A stretch of 64,000 bases of DNA from Rhodococcus sp. P1Y (GTDB lineage Bacteria > Actinomycetota > Actinomycetes > Mycobacteriales > Mycobacteriaceae), in the NCBI RefSeq assembly GCF_003641205.1, contig NZ_CP032762.1, positions 2,976,001 to 3,040,000 on the forward strand, read 5' to 3'. A model generated the notes under the pieces. That model did not search any database. It saw nothing but the letters and a program-made list of their open reading frames with translations, and was not told the origin of the DNA. Both the position numbers and the translations under genes were made by a program. Position 1 is the stretch's first letter. Each line of letters opens with the position of its first letter. This document shows positions 43,228-58,352 of the stretch, one piece after another.

Positions 43228-44730
43228 ATGGAACACCCACGCTCACCGAAGTCGGATACCAAGACCGGCATCTTCAGAACGAAGTCGGTCGAACAGTCCA
43301 TGCGCGACACCGACGATCCCGACACCAAACTCCGTAAGGAACTCACGTCTTGGGACCTCACGGTGTTCGGCGTTGCGGTCGTTATCGGCGCGGGAATCTT
43401 CACCCTGACCGCGCGCACGGCAGGAAACGTCGCCGGTCCTTCGGTGTCGCTGGCATTCGTACTGGCCGCTGTGGCCTGCGGCCTTGCCGCGCTCTGCTAC
43501 GCAGAATTCGCATCGACGGTTCCGGTCGCGGGAAGCGCGTACACATTCTCCTACGCGACATTCGGTGAGTTCGTCGCGTGGATCATCGGATGGGACCTCG
43601 TTCTGGAGTTCGCACTCGCGTCGTCGGTCGTCGCGAAGGGGTGGTCGCTGTACCTGGGTGAAGTTCTCGGATCGTCCTCGCCCGTCCTGTCGATCGGTTC
43701 CGTCGACGTGGATTGGGGTGCGCTACTGATCGTCGTCATCATCACCGCGCTCTTGGCCAGCGGAACCAAGCTGTCCTCGCGGGTGTCATTGATCATCACC
43801 GCGATCAAGGTCGCAGTAGTTCTGCTCGTCGTGATCGTCGGCGCGTTCTACATCAAGGCCGAGAACTACTCTCCGTACATCCCGCCGGCGCAGGAGGGCG
43901 ATACCGCCGACGGAATCCACCAGTCGTTGTTCGCGTTCGTGACCGGCGCAGGCGGTAGCACGTTCGGGTGGTACGGCTTGCTGGCCGCCGCGAGCCTGGT
44001 CTTCTTCGCGTTCATCGGGTTCGACGTCGTCGCCACCACTGCCGAGGAAGCGAAGGAGCCGCAGAAGGCGCTACCGCGCGGCATTCTCGGATCGCTGCTG
44101 ATCGTGACCGTGCTCTACGTGGCCGTGACGCTCGTACTGACCGGAATGGTGAACTACACCGAACTCGCGGGCGACAGCTCGACCTTGGCCACTGCATTCG
44201 AACTCAACGGGCTGACGTGGGCGAAGAACATCATCTCTTTCGGGGCGCTCGCCGGCCTGACCACCGTGGTGATGGTCTTGATGCTGGGCCAGACCCGTGT
44301 GCTGTTCGCCATGTCGCGGGACGGACTCGTGCCGAGGAAGCTCGCCCACACGGGCAAGAGGGGCACGCCTCTACGCATCACGCTGCTTGTCGGTGGCGTC
44401 GTTGCTGTCCTGGCCGCATTCTTCCCCATCGGGGTCCTCGAAGAGATGGTCAACATCGGAACGCTGTTCGCCTTCGTTCTCGTGTCGATCGGAGTGGTGG
44501 TTCTGCGACGGACTCGCCCGGATCTGCCTCGTGGCTTCAAGGTTCCGTTCATGCCGGTGATCCCGATTCTGGCCGTCGTCGCCTGCCTGTGGCTGATGGT
44601 GAACCTGTCCGTCGAGACATGGCTCCGATTCATAGTCTGGATGCTGATCGGGGTGGTCATCTACTTCGTGTACAGCAAGAGAAACGTCGAGAAAACGCTG
44701 CGCGAACGTAAGGAACAGCTTTCCGAGTGA
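43228..44730 (+). CDS. APC-family amino acid permease (YfnA/CAT-like)
   Basis: 500 aa. About 12 helices. TM1 signature TVFGVAVVIGAGIFTLTART (V-I-G-A-G-I-F, substrate backbone-binding), CYAEFASTVPVAGSAYTFSY, FAFIGFDVVATTAEEAKEPQ (TM6 region), QTRVLFAMSRDGLVP. The N-terminal motif FRTKSVEQSMRDTDDP is typical of cationic-amino-acid transporter-like APC members. Position equals Rv3253c between manA and alkB. Substrate not assigned. Confidence 0.92.
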   Translation: MEHPRSPKSDTKTGIFRTKSVEQSMRDTDDPDTKLRKELTSWDLTVFGVAVVIGAGIFTLTARTAGNVAGPSVSLAFVLAAVACGLAALCYAEFASTVPVAGSAYTFSYATFGEFVAWIIGWDLVLEFALASSVVAKGWSLYLGEVLGSSSPVLSIGSVDVDWGALLIVVIITALLASGTKLSSRVSLIITAIKVAVVLLVVIVGAFYIKAENYSPYIPPAQEGDTADGIHQSLFAFVTGAGGSTFGWYGLLAAASLVFFAFIGFDVVATTAEEAKEPQKALPRGILGSLLIVTVLYVAVTLVLTGMVNYTELAGDSSTLATAFELNGLTWAKNIISFGALAGLTTVVMVLMLGQTRVLFAMSRDGLVPRKLAHTGKRGTPLRITLLVGGVVAVLAAFFPIGVLEEMVNIGTLFAFVLVSIGVVVLRRTRPDLPRGFKVPFMPVIPILAVVACLWLMVNLSVETWLRFIVWMLIGVVIYFVYSKRNVEKTLRERKEQLSE

Positions 44731-44774
44731 CCCCCTCGCCTCGGCTGAAAACCGTTTGCCGCGGTACCGACTGC

Positions 44775-44780
44775 TACTGT
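44775..44780 (+). promoter_or_regulatory. -10 box TACTGT upstream of alkB
   Basis: TACTGT 45 bp past the permease stop, with the ATG at 44819 preceded by GGGGAG. Suggests alkB has its own promoter with a ~30-nt leader. No clear -35 hexamer at 17 bp. Confidence 0.4.
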
Positions 44781-44818
44781 GTCGAACAGACCTAGAGTTT
44801 CTTTTACGGGGAGTTCGG

Positions 44819-46159
44819 ATGAATCGAGCCGGTGCGACGTCCACGAATTTGGACGAGCACTCCGGTGAATGCGTGTCGGGGGACGCGCGCGCTGTGAGAT
44901 CGAAACGGACCTTGTCCACGTCAAAAGACGGGCGGGGAGCCAGACGAGCCGGTAAACGGCCCCTCTGGCTGCTCGGCCTACTGGCGCCTGCCTCGGCGCT
45001 GCTGCCGTCGCAGTTGGTGCTGTGGACCGGTATGCCCATATTTTGGTGGAGCGGCGTGATGGTCTTCTTCGTCATCATCCCGCTCATCGACGTGGTCGCG
45101 GGTGAGGACGGAGACAATCCGTCGGACGACGACATCGAAGAGATGCAAGACGATCGCTTCTATCGTTGGTGCACCTACCTGTTTCTGCCCGTGCAGTTCC
45201 TCACACTGCTCGTCGCCTGCTGGATGTGGGCGTTCGGTACGTTGGCGGTGGTCGACAAGATCGGCCTCGCGGTCACGATCGGGCTCGTCGCGGGGACCGG
45301 CATCAATGCGGCTCACGAACTGGGACACCGGATCGAGGAACACGAGCGCTGGTTGGCGAAGGTCGCGCTGGCCCAGACGTTCTACGGGCATTTCTACGTC
45401 GAACACAACAAGGGACACCACGTCCGGGTCGCCACACCGCGAGACCCGGCCAGCGCGCGCGTGGGGGAGAACCTCTTCGTCTTCTTGCCGAGAAGTGTGC
45501 TCGGCGGCCTTCGATCTGCCTGGTCGCTCGAGATGCAGCGACTGGACCGGCGCGGGATCCGGCGGTGGAGCATCCGCAACAACCTGTTGCACACGTCCCT
45601 GATGAGCGCGGGTCTGTTCGGCGTGCTTGCGCTCGTGTTCGGCCCCGGAATCCTGCCGTATCTGCTCGTGCAAGCTGCAGTCGGTTTCCTGCTGCTGGAG
45701 ACGATCAACTACGTCGAGCACTACGGACTGCTTCGTGAGAAGAACGAGCGCGGACGGTACGTCCGGTGCTCCCCACGACACAGTTGGAACAGCGATCGGC
45801 TCTGCACCAACATTTTTCTGTACCACTTGCAACGACACAGTGACCATCACGCCAATCCCGGCAAGCGCTACCAGACGCTGCGCAGTCACGACGAGGCGCC
45901 GCAGCTGCCAGCCGGATACGCAACGATGGTGTTGCTCGCGCTCGTGCCTCCGCTGTGGCGCAAGGTGATGGATCGGCGAGTGCTCGCTCACTACGACGGC
46001 GACATCACTCGCGCCAACATTCTGCCGCGGCGTCGCAAGCAGGTTCTGGCCAGGTTCGGTGAGCCGGACACGGCAAATCGGACAACTCGAACCCCCGGTC
46101 GCGATGCGGTCGGTCGGCGTCGACAGGCACCCCGGACCCGCATCTCGTCGACCCGATAG
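44819..46159 (+). CDS. alkB: Alkane 1-monooxygenase (membrane di-iron hydroxylase)
   Basis: 446 aa from ATG 44819, GGGGAG upstream. Six-helix membrane di-iron enzyme with the histidine boxes: [19 protein letters not shown] (box 1), [20 protein letters not shown] (box 2), [20 protein letters not shown] (HYG motif) and [20 protein letters not shown] (box 3). Terminally hydroxylates n-alkanes, needing rubredoxin and rubredoxin reductase. None is encoded nearby: sahH follows after 38 bp. The last ~35 residues are basic and low-complexity, with no CxxC, so no rubredoxin fusion. Confidence 0.95.
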   Translation: MNRAGATSTNLDEHSGECVSGDARAVRSKRTLSTSKDGRGARRAGKRPLWLLGLLAPASALLPSQLVLWTGMPIFWWSGVMVFFVIIPLIDVVAGEDGDNPSDDDIEEMQDDRFYRWCTYLFLPVQFLTLLVACWMWAFGTLAVVDKIGLAVTIGLVAGTGINAAHELGHRIEEHERWLAKVALAQTFYGHFYVEHNKGHHVRVATPRDPASARVGENLFVFLPRSVLGGLRSAWSLEMQRLDRRGIRRWSIRNNLLHTSLMSAGLFGVLALVFGPGILPYLLVQAAVGFLLLETINYVEHYGLLREKNERGRYVRCSPRHSWNSDRLCTNIFLYHLQRHSDHHANPGKRYQTLRSHDEAPQLPAGYATMVLLALVPPLWRKVMDRRVLAHYDGDITRANILPRRRKQVLARFGEPDTANRTTRTPGRDAVGRRRQAPRTRISSTR

Positions 46160-46197
46160 CCTGGTGCAGGAACTCGACGCACAACAGGAGAGGCACG

Positions 46198-47718
<1,521 letters not shown>

Positions 47719-47738
47719 TCGCTCGAAGATCACGTTCC

Positions 47739-48404
47739 ATGGGGAAACTGATCGTCATCGAGGGAGTCGACGGCGCGGGTAAGAACACACTCGCCCGTCG
47801 GCTCGTCTCGGCGTGGGAACGCGACGACCTCGAGGTCGTCAGAATCGGCTTCCCGCGGTACGACTACTCGGTGTATGCCGACCTAGCAGCCGAGGCGTTG
47901 CGTGGTGAGCACGGCGACACCGCCGAGAGTGTTCACGCGATGGCGCTCCTGTTCGCGCTCGATCGCAGGGACGCGGTGGGTGAGCTGAAAAAAGCGTTGT
48001 CACGCAACCACATCGTCCTGCTCGATCGGTACGTGGCGTCGAACGCTGCGTACACCGCTGCCCGCCTCGAGCAGTCGGCCGACGGCGACGCGGTCGAGTG
48101 GATTCGAACACTCGAATTCGAGCGGTTTCGTGTGCCGGTGCCCGACGTTCAGATTCTCTTGGACGTCCCAGTGGAGCTCGCTGCCGAGCGGGCGGCGTCG
48201 CGCGAGAGCGAAGATGCGACACGCACCAGAGACGCATACGAACGCGACAGTTCGCTGCAGAGCCGTACCTCGGCGGTGTACGGGCAACTCGCCGCGGCGA
48301 ATTGGACATCGCCGTGGCATGTCGTCGACGCGCACGTCGATCCGGATCGACTCGCCGCCGACGTGTTCAATCAGCCACCTAGGACTCGGAAAGTGACACC
48401 ATAG
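47739..48404 (+). CDS. tmk: dTMP (thymidylate) kinase
   Basis: 221 aa from ATG 47739, 20 bp after sahH. A very long frame extends upstream through sahH but is only a shadow. P-loop KLIVIEGVDGAGKNTLARRL, ALLFALDRRDAVGELKKAL, IVLLDRYVASNAAYTAARL (DRY motif), VQILLDVPVELAAERAASRE. Phosphorylates dTMP to dTDP with ATP. P-loop has Asn-Thr at the GKxT positions, as in other actinobacterial TMKs. Order sahH-tmk-mtrA as in mycobacteria. Confidence 0.94.
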   Translation: MGKLIVIEGVDGAGKNTLARRLVSAWERDDLEVVRIGFPRYDYSVYADLAAEALRGEHGDTAESVHAMALLFALDRRDAVGELKKALSRNHIVLLDRYVASNAAYTAARLEQSADGDAVEWIRTLEFERFRVPVPDVQILLDVPVELAAERAASRESEDATRTRDAYERDSSLQSRTSAVYGQLAAANWTSPWHVVDAHVDPDRLAADVFNQPPRTRKVTP

Positions 48405-48408
48405 GTCC

Positions 48409-49086
48409 ATGAAGCCTCGGATTCTCGTAGTCGACGACGACTCGGCTCTGGCAGAGATGCTCACCATCGTCCTTCGCGGCGAGGGATTCGAACCGTTCGT
48501 GGTCGGAGACGGCACCCAGGCGCTGGCCGCGGTTCGCGAGAATCGCCCGGACCTGGTCTTGCTCGATCTCATGCTGCCCGGCATGAACGGTATCGACGTA
48601 TGCCGAGTGTTGCGCGCAGATTCGGGTGTACCGATCGTGATGTTGACGGCAAAGACCGACACCGTCGATGTCGTCCTCGGTCTCGAATCGGGCGCCGACG
48701 ACTACATCATGAAGCCGTTCAAGCCGAAGGAACTCGTGGCGCGCGTTCGTGCCCGCCTTCGTCGTACCGAGGACGAACCGGCCGAGTTGCTCTCGATCGC
48801 CGATATCGTGATCGACGTCCCCGCCCACAAGGTAAGCCGCGGCGACGAACTGGTGTCGTTGACGCCGTTGGAATTCGACCTTCTGGTCGCCCTCGCTCGC
48901 AAGCCGCGTCAGGTGTTCACGCGTGAGGTACTACTGGAACAGGTCTGGGGCTACCGTCATGCCGCCGACACCCGTCTGGTGAACGTTCATGTTCAGCGCC
49001 TTCGCGCGAAGGTCGAGAAGGATCCGGAGAATCCCGAGGTGGTGTTGACCGTGAGGGGGGTCGGCTACAAGGCCGGACCACCGTGA
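48409..49086 (+). CDS. mtrA: Response regulator MtrA
   Basis: 225 aa. OmpR-class: [40 protein letters not shown] with phospho-acceptor Asp53, [41 protein letters not shown]-terminal winged helix [69 protein letters not shown]. Essential regulator of wall turnover and division genes in mycolate actinobacteria. Four bp after tmk; the stop overlaps mtrB as GTGA. Confidence 0.97.
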   Translation: MKPRILVVDDDSALAEMLTIVLRGEGFEPFVVGDGTQALAAVRENRPDLVLLDLMLPGMNGIDVCRVLRADSGVPIVMLTAKTDTVDVVLGLESGADDYIMKPFKPKELVARVRARLRRTEDEPAELLSIADIVIDVPAHKVSRGDELVSLTPLEFDLLVALARKPRQVFTREVLLEQVWGYRHAADTRLVNVHVQRLRAKVEKDPENPEVVLTVRGVGYKAGPP

Positions 49087-50828
49087 TCCGTTTCAACCCT
49101 TCGCGGCGGAGAATAAACGGAACGTTCTCGCCGCTGTTGCGCTGGTTTCGAACGCTCAGCACATCGGTCGGTCATGCCTGGCGTCGATCGCTTCAGCTTC
49201 GAGTCGTCGTGTCGACTCTTACTCTTTCCTTGGTCGTCATCACTATCCTCGGCGCGGTGCTCACCAGTCAGATCACCGATCGTCTTCTGGAGTCCAAGAT
49301 CACGGCCGCCACCGAGGAACTGGAGCGATCGAGGACCACCGTCGAAGGCGCGCTGGCAGGGGCCGAGGAGACCACCGGTCTGAACGCAAGGCTCGAACGT
49401 GCGCGGGCGCAGTTGACGAACAGAGACGTCGACGCCGGACAGACGTCCGGATCGGCGGGCACGTTCGACCCGGTATTGATCGTTCGCGGTGACGACATCC
49501 GCGCGGACTCCTCGATCGGGCCGGCGAATCAGATCCCCGCAAGCCTGCGCAACTTCGTCCAGAACGGCTTGATCAGTTGGCAATATGCCACGGTCAGTGA
49601 CGCCGAGCAGGGTGATTACACCGGACCTGCCATCATCTTCGGAACCCCGACGGCCTCGGACATCGCCGAACTCGAGTTGTACCTGGTTTTTCCACTGGGC
49701 AGCGAGGAGCGAACGCTCTCGCTCGTGCGGGGGACGTTGCTGATCGGGGCGGTCGTCTTGCTGGTGCTTCTCGCAGCAATCTCCATGCTCGTTGCGCGCC
49801 AGGTCGTTCTACCCATTCGCTCGGCTTCGCGAATCGCTGTCCGATTCGCGGACGGGAGGCTCAAGGAGCGAATGCCGGTCAGAGGGGAGGACGACATGGC
49901 GCGGCTGGCCATGTCGTTCAACGAGATGGCCGAGAGTCTGTCGAAACAAATCACTCAACTCGAAGAATTCGGTAGTTTGCAACGCCGGTTCACCTCCGAC
50001 GTCAGTCACGAACTGCGTACGCCGCTGACGACGGTGAGGATGGCTGCCGACCTCATTCACGACGGCAGTGCAAACCTCGACCCTGCGCTGAAACGGTCGT
50101 CCGAGCTTCTCGTCAACGAGCTCGATCGCTTCGAGACGCTCCTCGGTGATCTTCTCGAGATTTCGCGTCACGACGCCGGTGTCGCAGAATTGGCCGCGGA
50201 ACAGCTCGATCTGCGAATGTGTGCACGCGCGGCGGTTTCGACCGTTCGGCATCTGGCGCGCGAGAGTGCGACGGAGGTGATCGTCGACATGCCCGATCAT
50301 GCTGTCGTGGCCGAGGTCGATCCACGGAGGGTCGAACGTATTCTCCGGAACCTCCTTGCCAACGCTCTCGACCACGGCGAAGGACGGCCGGTGTTGATTC
50401 GGCTTCGTGCCAATGCGGACGCAGCGGCGTTCGTGGTCCGCGACCAGGGGATCGGTTTGCGGCCGGGCGAGGAGAAGCTGGTGTTCAACCGTTTCTGGCG
50501 CTCGGATCCGTCCAGAGTCCGTAGGTCCGGTGGCACGGGCCTCGGCTTGGCCATCAGCGTCGAAGATGCGCGGTTGCACGATGGCAAATTGGAGGCATGG
50601 GGTGCAGTCGGGGAGGGAGCGTGCTTCCGCCTGACCCTGCCACTCGTGCGAGGGCACAAGGTGATCGGCAGTCCGCTGCCCCTCAAACCGAGCACCCGGC
50701 GATACACCCAGGGTCAGCCGCTTCCGTCTTCGCCCGACCGCACCGATGCGAGCGCGAAGTCGAGCGAGAGTCGGCCCGAGTTGATGGCGACGCCGTCGGA
50801 TTCTTCTCGTCCGGAGGAGAAGCGGTGA
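49083..50828 (+). CDS. mtrB: Sensor histidine kinase MtrB
   Basis: 581 aa, GTG overlapping the mtrA stop. Two TMs ([40 protein letters not shown]) around a ~150-residue extracytoplasmic domain; HAMP; His[22 protein letters not shown] with phospho-His ~309; HATPase with [58 protein letters not shown]. The C-terminal ~60 residues are Pro/Ser-rich, as in mycobacterial MtrB. Partner of MtrA, modulated by the lipoprotein LpqB encoded next. Confidence 0.96.
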   Translation: MIRFNPSRRRINGTFSPLLRWFRTLSTSVGHAWRRSLQLRVVVSTLTLSLVVITILGAVLTSQITDRLLESKITAATEELERSRTTVEGALAGAEETTGLNARLERARAQLTNRDVDAGQTSGSAGTFDPVLIVRGDDIRADSSIGPANQIPASLRNFVQNGLISWQYATVSDAEQGDYTGPAIIFGTPTASDIAELELYLVFPLGSEERTLSLVRGTLLIGAVVLLVLLAAISMLVARQVVLPIRSASRIAVRFADGRLKERMPVRGEDDMARLAMSFNEMAESLSKQITQLEEFGSLQRRFTSDVSHELRTPLTTVRMAADLIHDGSANLDPALKRSSELLVNELDRFETLLGDLLEISRHDAGVAELAAEQLDLRMCARAAVSTVRHLARESATEVIVDMPDHAVVAEVDPRRVERILRNLLANALDHGEGRPVLIRLRANADAAAFVVRDQGIGLRPGEEKLVFNRFWRSDPSRVRRSGGTGLGLAISVEDARLHDGKLEAWGAVGEGACFRLTLPLVRGHKVIGSPLPLKPSTRRYTQGQPLPSSPDRTDASAKSSESRPELMATPSDSSRPEEKR

Positions 50829-52606
50829 CGAACAGGCGATCGCTCACGGCATTTCTCGCGCCCCTTCTCGTGGTGGTGATCGTGTCCACCGGGTGTGCCA
50901 ATCTGCCGGAATCCTCCAGTCCGCAGGCGATCGGCTCACTCACCGCAGGAGCGGCGTCGACGACGCCACCCCCGCCGGCCGCCGGCCGCGAACCGGACCT
51001 CTTGCTCCGCGATTTCGTCACTGCCAGCGCAAGTTCGGCGAACCGCCACCAGGCTGCGCGTCAGTTTCTGACGACTACGGCGTCGAGTTCGTGGGACGAC
51101 GGCGCGAAGACCGTCGTTGCGGACAAGATCGATCTGCTGACAGGCCCTCGAACCGACAACGAAGCGCAGTTCACGCTCCGGTCCAACACGGTGGGACTGC
51201 TCGCTCCAGGAGGCGACTACCAGGCAGGGGCCGGGACAGTCGATTCGAGTATCCGAATGATTCGGGTGGACGGGGAGTGGCGAATCGACGAATTGCCACC
51301 GGGCGTTGTTGTCGACCGCTCTCAGTTCTTCGGCGCATATCAACGAAGGTCACTGTTCTTCGTCGATCCGCTCGGCGCCGCGCTGGTCCCGGACGTGCGG
51401 TGGGTGAGTGGCGGCGCCGACCAGATGGCGAACCAGTTGGTGCAGTTGCTGATCGACGGTCCGAAGCCGACACTTGCGCCCGCGGTGTCGAACGAATTGG
51501 CTCCAGACGTCGGCATTCGTGGGCCGATCACCAAGGCCGACGGGCGCACGTCGCAGGTCGGCGCAGGTACGGGTGGCGGAGTGAAGATCGATTTCGGCGG
51601 CCTGCAGGCGGTGGACGCCAAGAATCGCGAACTTCTTGCCGCGCAGGTGGTCTGGACGCTCGCATCCGCTGATATCGCGGGCCCCTACGTACTGCTCGCA
51701 GACGGCCAGCCCCTGGACAATTCGAAACCGGACGGATGGACGACGGCCGACGTCGGCTCGCTCGACCCGATGGCATCGCTCGAATCCGGCGTCGGGCTGC
51801 ATGCTTTGGTCAACGGAAGGCTCGTATCGGTCGAAGACAGCGGTACGACGCCCGTGCCCGGATATTTCGGCACGGTGGAGAACCTCCGCAGCGCTGCGTT
51901 GTCCACCGACGGCACGCTGGTCGCCGGAGTAGCCGACACCGGTCGACCCGCTCCGCAACCGTCGTCGACGCTGATGATCGGCGGTTATGACAGTGGGGCC
52001 TTCCCGGTGGCCGAGGGCCAGTCGATCACCCGACCTACGTGGGGAGTGGACAACAACGCCGCGTGGGCAGTCATCGATGGAACCAATGTCATACGCGCAG
52101 CACGAGATCCAGCGAACGGGCAGGTGTCGGTGTTGCCCGTGGACGCAGGGGCGGTGACGGCACTCGGTTCTCGCATCACGGATCTGAGACTGTCCCGCGA
52201 CGGTGTTCGCGCCGCGGTGATCGTCGACGGTCTGGTGTACGTCGCCACAGTGGTGCGTCAGGCGAACGGAACGTACTCACTCGTGTCGCCGAAGGCCGTG
52301 GCCAACGGACTCGGTAGCGATGCGCTCGCACTGGATTGGAGCACGGGTGACGCTGTGGTCGTGGTGAGGATCGCCACCGACGTCCCAGTCGTGCAGGTGA
52401 CCACCGATGGATCGCGTCTCGACGCGTTGCCCAGCCGAAACCTGACCGCACCGGTGTTGTCCGTCGATGCCTCCACCACCACCGAGTACGTCGCCGACTC
52501 GCGAGCCGTGTTCCAGTTGAACAATGCAGACCCTGCCGGTGACAGATACTGGCGCGAGGTCGCCGGACTGGCCGGAGTCAAAGCAACACCCGTGCTGCCG
52601 GGCTGA
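50825..52606 (+). CDS. lpqB: Lipoprotein LpqB (MtrAB accessory)
   Basis: 593 aa from GTG 50825, overlapping the mtrB stop (GTGA). Signal peptide [19 protein letters not shown] ends at a lipidation Cys (residue ~23; the -3 position is Ser rather than Leu/Val). GerMN-like domain: [56 protein letters not shown]; then a beta-propeller-like C-terminal domain. It interacts with the MtrB sensor domain and tunes MtrA phosphorylation (known for mycobacteria). Complete by family length. Confidence 0.94.
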   Translation: MTNRRSLTAFLAPLLVVVIVSTGCANLPESSSPQAIGSLTAGAASTTPPPPAAGREPDLLLRDFVTASASSANRHQAARQFLTTTASSSWDDGAKTVVADKIDLLTGPRTDNEAQFTLRSNTVGLLAPGGDYQAGAGTVDSSIRMIRVDGEWRIDELPPGVVVDRSQFFGAYQRRSLFFVDPLGAALVPDVRWVSGGADQMANQLVQLLIDGPKPTLAPAVSNELAPDVGIRGPITKADGRTSQVGAGTGGGVKIDFGGLQAVDAKNRELLAAQVVWTLASADIAGPYVLLADGQPLDNSKPDGWTTADVGSLDPMASLESGVGLHALVNGRLVSVEDSGTTPVPGYFGTVENLRSAALSTDGTLVAGVADTGRPAPQPSSTLMIGGYDSGAFPVAEGQSITRPTWGVDNNAAWAVIDGTNVIRAARDPANGQVSVLPVDAGAVTALGSRITDLRLSRDGVRAAVIVDGLVYVATVVRQANGTYSLVSPKAVANGLGSDALALDWSTGDAVVVVRIATDVPVVQVTTDGSRLDALPSRNLTAPVLSVDASTTTEYVADSRAVFQLNNADPAGDRYWREVAGLAGVKATPVLPG

Positions 52607-52679
52607 TCGAGACGCCCACGACTTTCGTCTCGGGTCTGTTCGCGACTTCGTGTCGGTGCCCGCTGCGACACTGCCGTGC

Positions 52680-53387
52680 ATGGTCGGACTAATGGCGTCT
52701 TTGTTGGATCTCGCGCTCCCGCGAGAGTGTGGTGGCTGTGACGCCATCGATTCGTCGTGGTGCGGCCGGTGCGAGGAAGACCTTCGTCGTGAGCCGGTAC
52801 AGGTGCGTCCTCGCGTCGACCCGGGGGTCCCATGCTGGGCTCTCGGCCCGTACTCGGGTCCGCGCCGGGGTGCGGTGCTGGCTTTGAAGGAGCGGAATCG
52901 ACACGATCTGGCAGTGCCTCTAGGGAGTGCTGTGGCCGAGGCGATCGGGGCACTGCGGATCTTCGGGCACGTCGACCCGCCGGAGCTGGCTCAGCTCGTT
53001 CTGATTCCTGCACCGACGCGTCGACGCGCTGCGCGTAGTCGAGGAGGAGATCCCGTCCGACGTGTCGCCGATGCCGCCGCGGCGATGCTCGAATCGAACG
53101 AGCGCGTGTGCGTTCCCCCATTGCTGCGGATGGGCAGCCGAGCGGTGGACTCGGTCGGTTTGAGTGCTGCGGCGCGCGCAGAGAACGTTGCAGGGCGCAT
53201 CCATCTTGTCCGCCCGTCCCGGTCGCGGCGCGGCCGTAGAGCCGAGCCGGTGGCCGAGCCTGGGATGCGGACAGTACTTCTGATCGACGACGTGCTCACC
53301 ACCGGTGCCACGGCCAACGAATCAGTCTGTGTACTCAACGAATACGGCATTCGTGTCGACGGAATTCTCGTTGTCGCAGCGGTGTGA
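52680..53387 (+). CDS. ComF-family phosphoribosyltransferase-like protein
   Basis: 235 aa from ATG 52680; ATG 52692 (ASLLDLALPREC) is also possible, and longer frames run back into lpqB. N-terminal zinc-finger-like cysteines CGGCDAIDSSWCGRCEEDL, then a PRT domain with LVLIPAPTRRRAARSRGGDP (substrate loop), GLSAAARAENVAGRI and the PRPP loop VLLIDDVLTTGATANESVCV. ComF relatives serve DNA uptake, but actinobacterial members have no proven role. Order lpqB-comF-hpf-secA matches Rv3244c-Rv3240c. Confidence 0.88.
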   Translation: MVGLMASLLDLALPRECGGCDAIDSSWCGRCEEDLRREPVQVRPRVDPGVPCWALGPYSGPRRGAVLALKERNRHDLAVPLGSAVAEAIGALRIFGHVDPPELAQLVLIPAPTRRRAARSRGGDPVRRVADAAAAMLESNERVCVPPLLRMGSRAVDSVGLSAAARAENVAGRIHLVRPSRSRRGRRAEPVAEPGMRTVLLIDDVLTTGATANESVCVLNEYGIRVDGILVVAAV

Positions 53388-53614
53388 ACGCGTGCATGCC
53401 TCACGCCACGCGCAGCGAATTTAGGGTGAACGGTGGCACACGAGCGGATGACCGACTAACGTCGATTTCACGACCTTGTGGTGAGGAAATTGCGGCAGGG
53501 GCCTAGCGACGTTCGCGGAGGTGATGCGGCTGATTCTGATGCCGATTGGTTCCCCACTCGGCATGAGCACTTGCCACGTCGCACCGGCGGCGCGGCCGAT
53601 ATCGGGAGGTACGC

Positions 53615-54283
53615 GTGACGACCCCTTCACAAGCTTCGGTTTTCTTCGACGAGAAGCCTTCGGACGAGTCCACCAAGACCCATGCCGACGTAGTGGTCAA
53701 AGGCCGCAACGTCGAAATCCCAGACCATTTCCGGATATACGTATCCGAGAAACTCGCCAGGCTCGAACGATTCGATTCCTCGATCTACCTGTTCGACGTC
53801 GAACTGCAGCACGAACGAAATCGCCGACAAGCCAAGGCATGTCAGCGAGTAGAGATCACGGCCAAGGGTAAAGGGCCGGTGGTTCGTGCCGAAGCCTGTG
53901 CCGACAGCTTCTACGCAGCATTGGAGTCCGTGACATCCAAGCTGGAGAGCAGACTTCGTCGGACCAAGGACCGTCGCAAGGTCCACTACGGCGAGAAGAC
54001 ACCGGTGTCTGTGGCCGAAGCCACCGCCGAACTCGCCGAGGACGACTCGCTTGCGATCGATCCCGACCTCAAATTGGACTCGTTCGAGGACGAACCCGCC
54101 GGCCCGGGGCAGATCGTCCGAACCAAGGTGCACTCGGCAGCTCCGATGAGTGTCGACGACGCCCTGAACGAGATGGAATTGGTCGGTCACGATTTCTTCC
54201 TCTTCCACGACGCTGCCACCGACCGGCCGTCGGTCGTCTACCGACGACACGCCTTCGACTACGGGTTGATCAGGCTCACCTGA
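53615..54283 (+). CDS. hpf: Ribosome hibernation promoting factor, long form
   Basis: 222 aa from GTG 53615, five bases after GGGAGG. N-terminal HPF/YfiA domain (HADVVVKGRNVEIPDHFRIY, KLARLERFDSSIYLFDVELQ, SFYAALESVTSKLESRLRRT) and the C-terminal dimerisation domain of long HPF (PMSVDDALNEMELVGHDFFL, FHDAATDRPSVVYRRHAFDY, GLIRL). Binds the 30S and drives 100S dimer formation in stress or stationary phase. A 227-bp upstream gap likely holds its promoter; a strong terminator follows. Confidence 0.95.
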   Translation: MTTPSQASVFFDEKPSDESTKTHADVVVKGRNVEIPDHFRIYVSEKLARLERFDSSIYLFDVELQHERNRRQAKACQRVEITAKGKGPVVRAEACADSFYAALESVTSKLESRLRRTKDRRKVHYGEKTPVSVAEATAELAEDDSLAIDPDLKLDSFEDEPAGPGQIVRTKVHSAAPMSVDDALNEMELVGHDFFLFHDAATDRPSVVYRRHAFDYGLIRLT

Positions 54284-54307
54284 CGTAGAAGCAATCGATT
54301 CGATGCA

Positions 54308-54343
54308 GCGGGCCCGACCTGGTGAACACCAGGCCGGGCCCGC
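54308..54343 (+). terminator. Strong hairpin terminator between hpf and secA
   Basis: 16-base arms GCGGGCCCGACCTGGT (54308-54323) and ACCAGGCCGGGCCCGC (54328-54343), one mismatch, four-base loop. No U-tract follows, as is usual for actinobacterial I-shaped terminators. It lies 24 bp past the hpf stop. Confidence 0.8.
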
Positions 54344-54511
54344 TCCGGTGCGGTGGGGCTGCTACGCATTTCCTCCCAACGCCTACCATGGACGCGTCGG
54401 GTCTGGTCCGGACGATGCCATCGGTGTCGTTCGATCGCACTCCGGCCGACTGCTGTGCTGCCCACCGCCCAACCATATTTTCGTAACCGAGGATCGAGGA
54501 CGAGAAAGCCC

Positions 54512-57484
<2,973 letters not shown>

Positions 57485-57530
57485 CAGGAGACAACGTTTC
57501 GGGCTGGTCGACGTCGCCGACGGGCGTAGG

Positions 57531-58124
57531 TCAGACCACGCGGAGCGAGGTCACCGTCCAGCTTGGGCGTCGAGCCACCTGTTTGTGCTCGAGCCGGGCA
57601 GCCAGTGCGAACACGCGTGATCCGCGTGTGTAGGTGCCGAACATCTCGGCGGCGTTCGGAGCGGATCTGGTGATGTGCACTTGCCGCATGGTGGCTGCTC
57701 CGAGCCGAAGTCCCGGCGGCCTTGTTCGGACGATCGTTTTGACCGATTCGACGACGGACGGGGCGAACAGTGCTTCCATCTGTTCGGCGGGCCTGCGGCA
57801 GTCGAGCACTTCGAGCAGGAGTTTGACAGCCTGTTCGGCGCCGCGCCGCGCCTCGGCCAACAGGAGTCGCTCAGCCGTCGAGCCGGGTTGGTGACCGGCG
57901 AAGCGTTGTCGGGGATCGGCGCCCGGCGCGGTCGAGTCGAGGTGCGGACCGAGACTTCTCGGGAACGGACGCCGACGACGGTCGGGACCGCCGAGTGGTA
58001 CGTGCGCCGGTGCGTGTCGGCTGCACGCTCGGGCGCGTTGCACGCAGTCGCTTTCGATCGGTGGTTCGAACGGGGGAGCGGGAACGAGAAAGGTGCGCGC
58101 GCCGGATTCGTCTGGTGTGTCCAC
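57531..58124 (-). CDS. DUF6459 family protein (Ala/Arg/Pro-rich; Rv3235-like)
   Basis: 197 aa. N-terminal half is low-complexity and Pro/Arg-rich. The C-terminal ~120 residues carry the family core: TAERLLLAEARRGAEQAVKL, LLEVLDCRRPAEQMEALFAP, VVESVKTIVRTRPPG, GSRVFALAARLEHKQVARRP and SWTVTSLRVV. Conserved next to secA in mycolate actinobacteria; function unknown. Convergent with secA (46 bp between stops). The start is uncertain because the leader is not conserved. Confidence 0.78.
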   Translation of the reverse strand: MDTPDESGARTFLVPAPPFEPPIESDCVQRARACSRHAPAHVPLGGPDRRRRPFPRSLGPHLDSTAPGADPRQRFAGHQPGSTAERLLLAEARRGAEQAVKLLLEVLDCRRPAEQMEALFAPSVVESVKTIVRTRPPGLRLGAATMRQVHITRSAPNAAEMFGTYTRGSRVFALAARLEHKQVARRPSWTVTSLRVV

Positions 58125-58352
58125 TTCTGGCCCCTGTGCTCGTCGCCGACCTCACGGCCGCATCGCCGGTTGAAAAGGTCCCGTCACCGATTCAGACGGA
58201 GCGCGGCACGTGTGGGTTCCATCGGATCGGAGTTCGAATGGCTGTAGCCTTTTGCTTCGTCTAGGTTCTAGGCCGAGGCGGTGTTGCACAGGGGCTTGTT
58301 GGTCCACTTCGCACCCTTCGGTAACGAGCAGAACGGGGAACCGGTACACGCG

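Noticed and set aside
46160..46197. SAM/SAH riboswitch upstream of sahH
   Set aside because: The gap to alkB is 38 bp, too short for any known SAM or SAH aptamer, and no pseudoknot pattern is visible.
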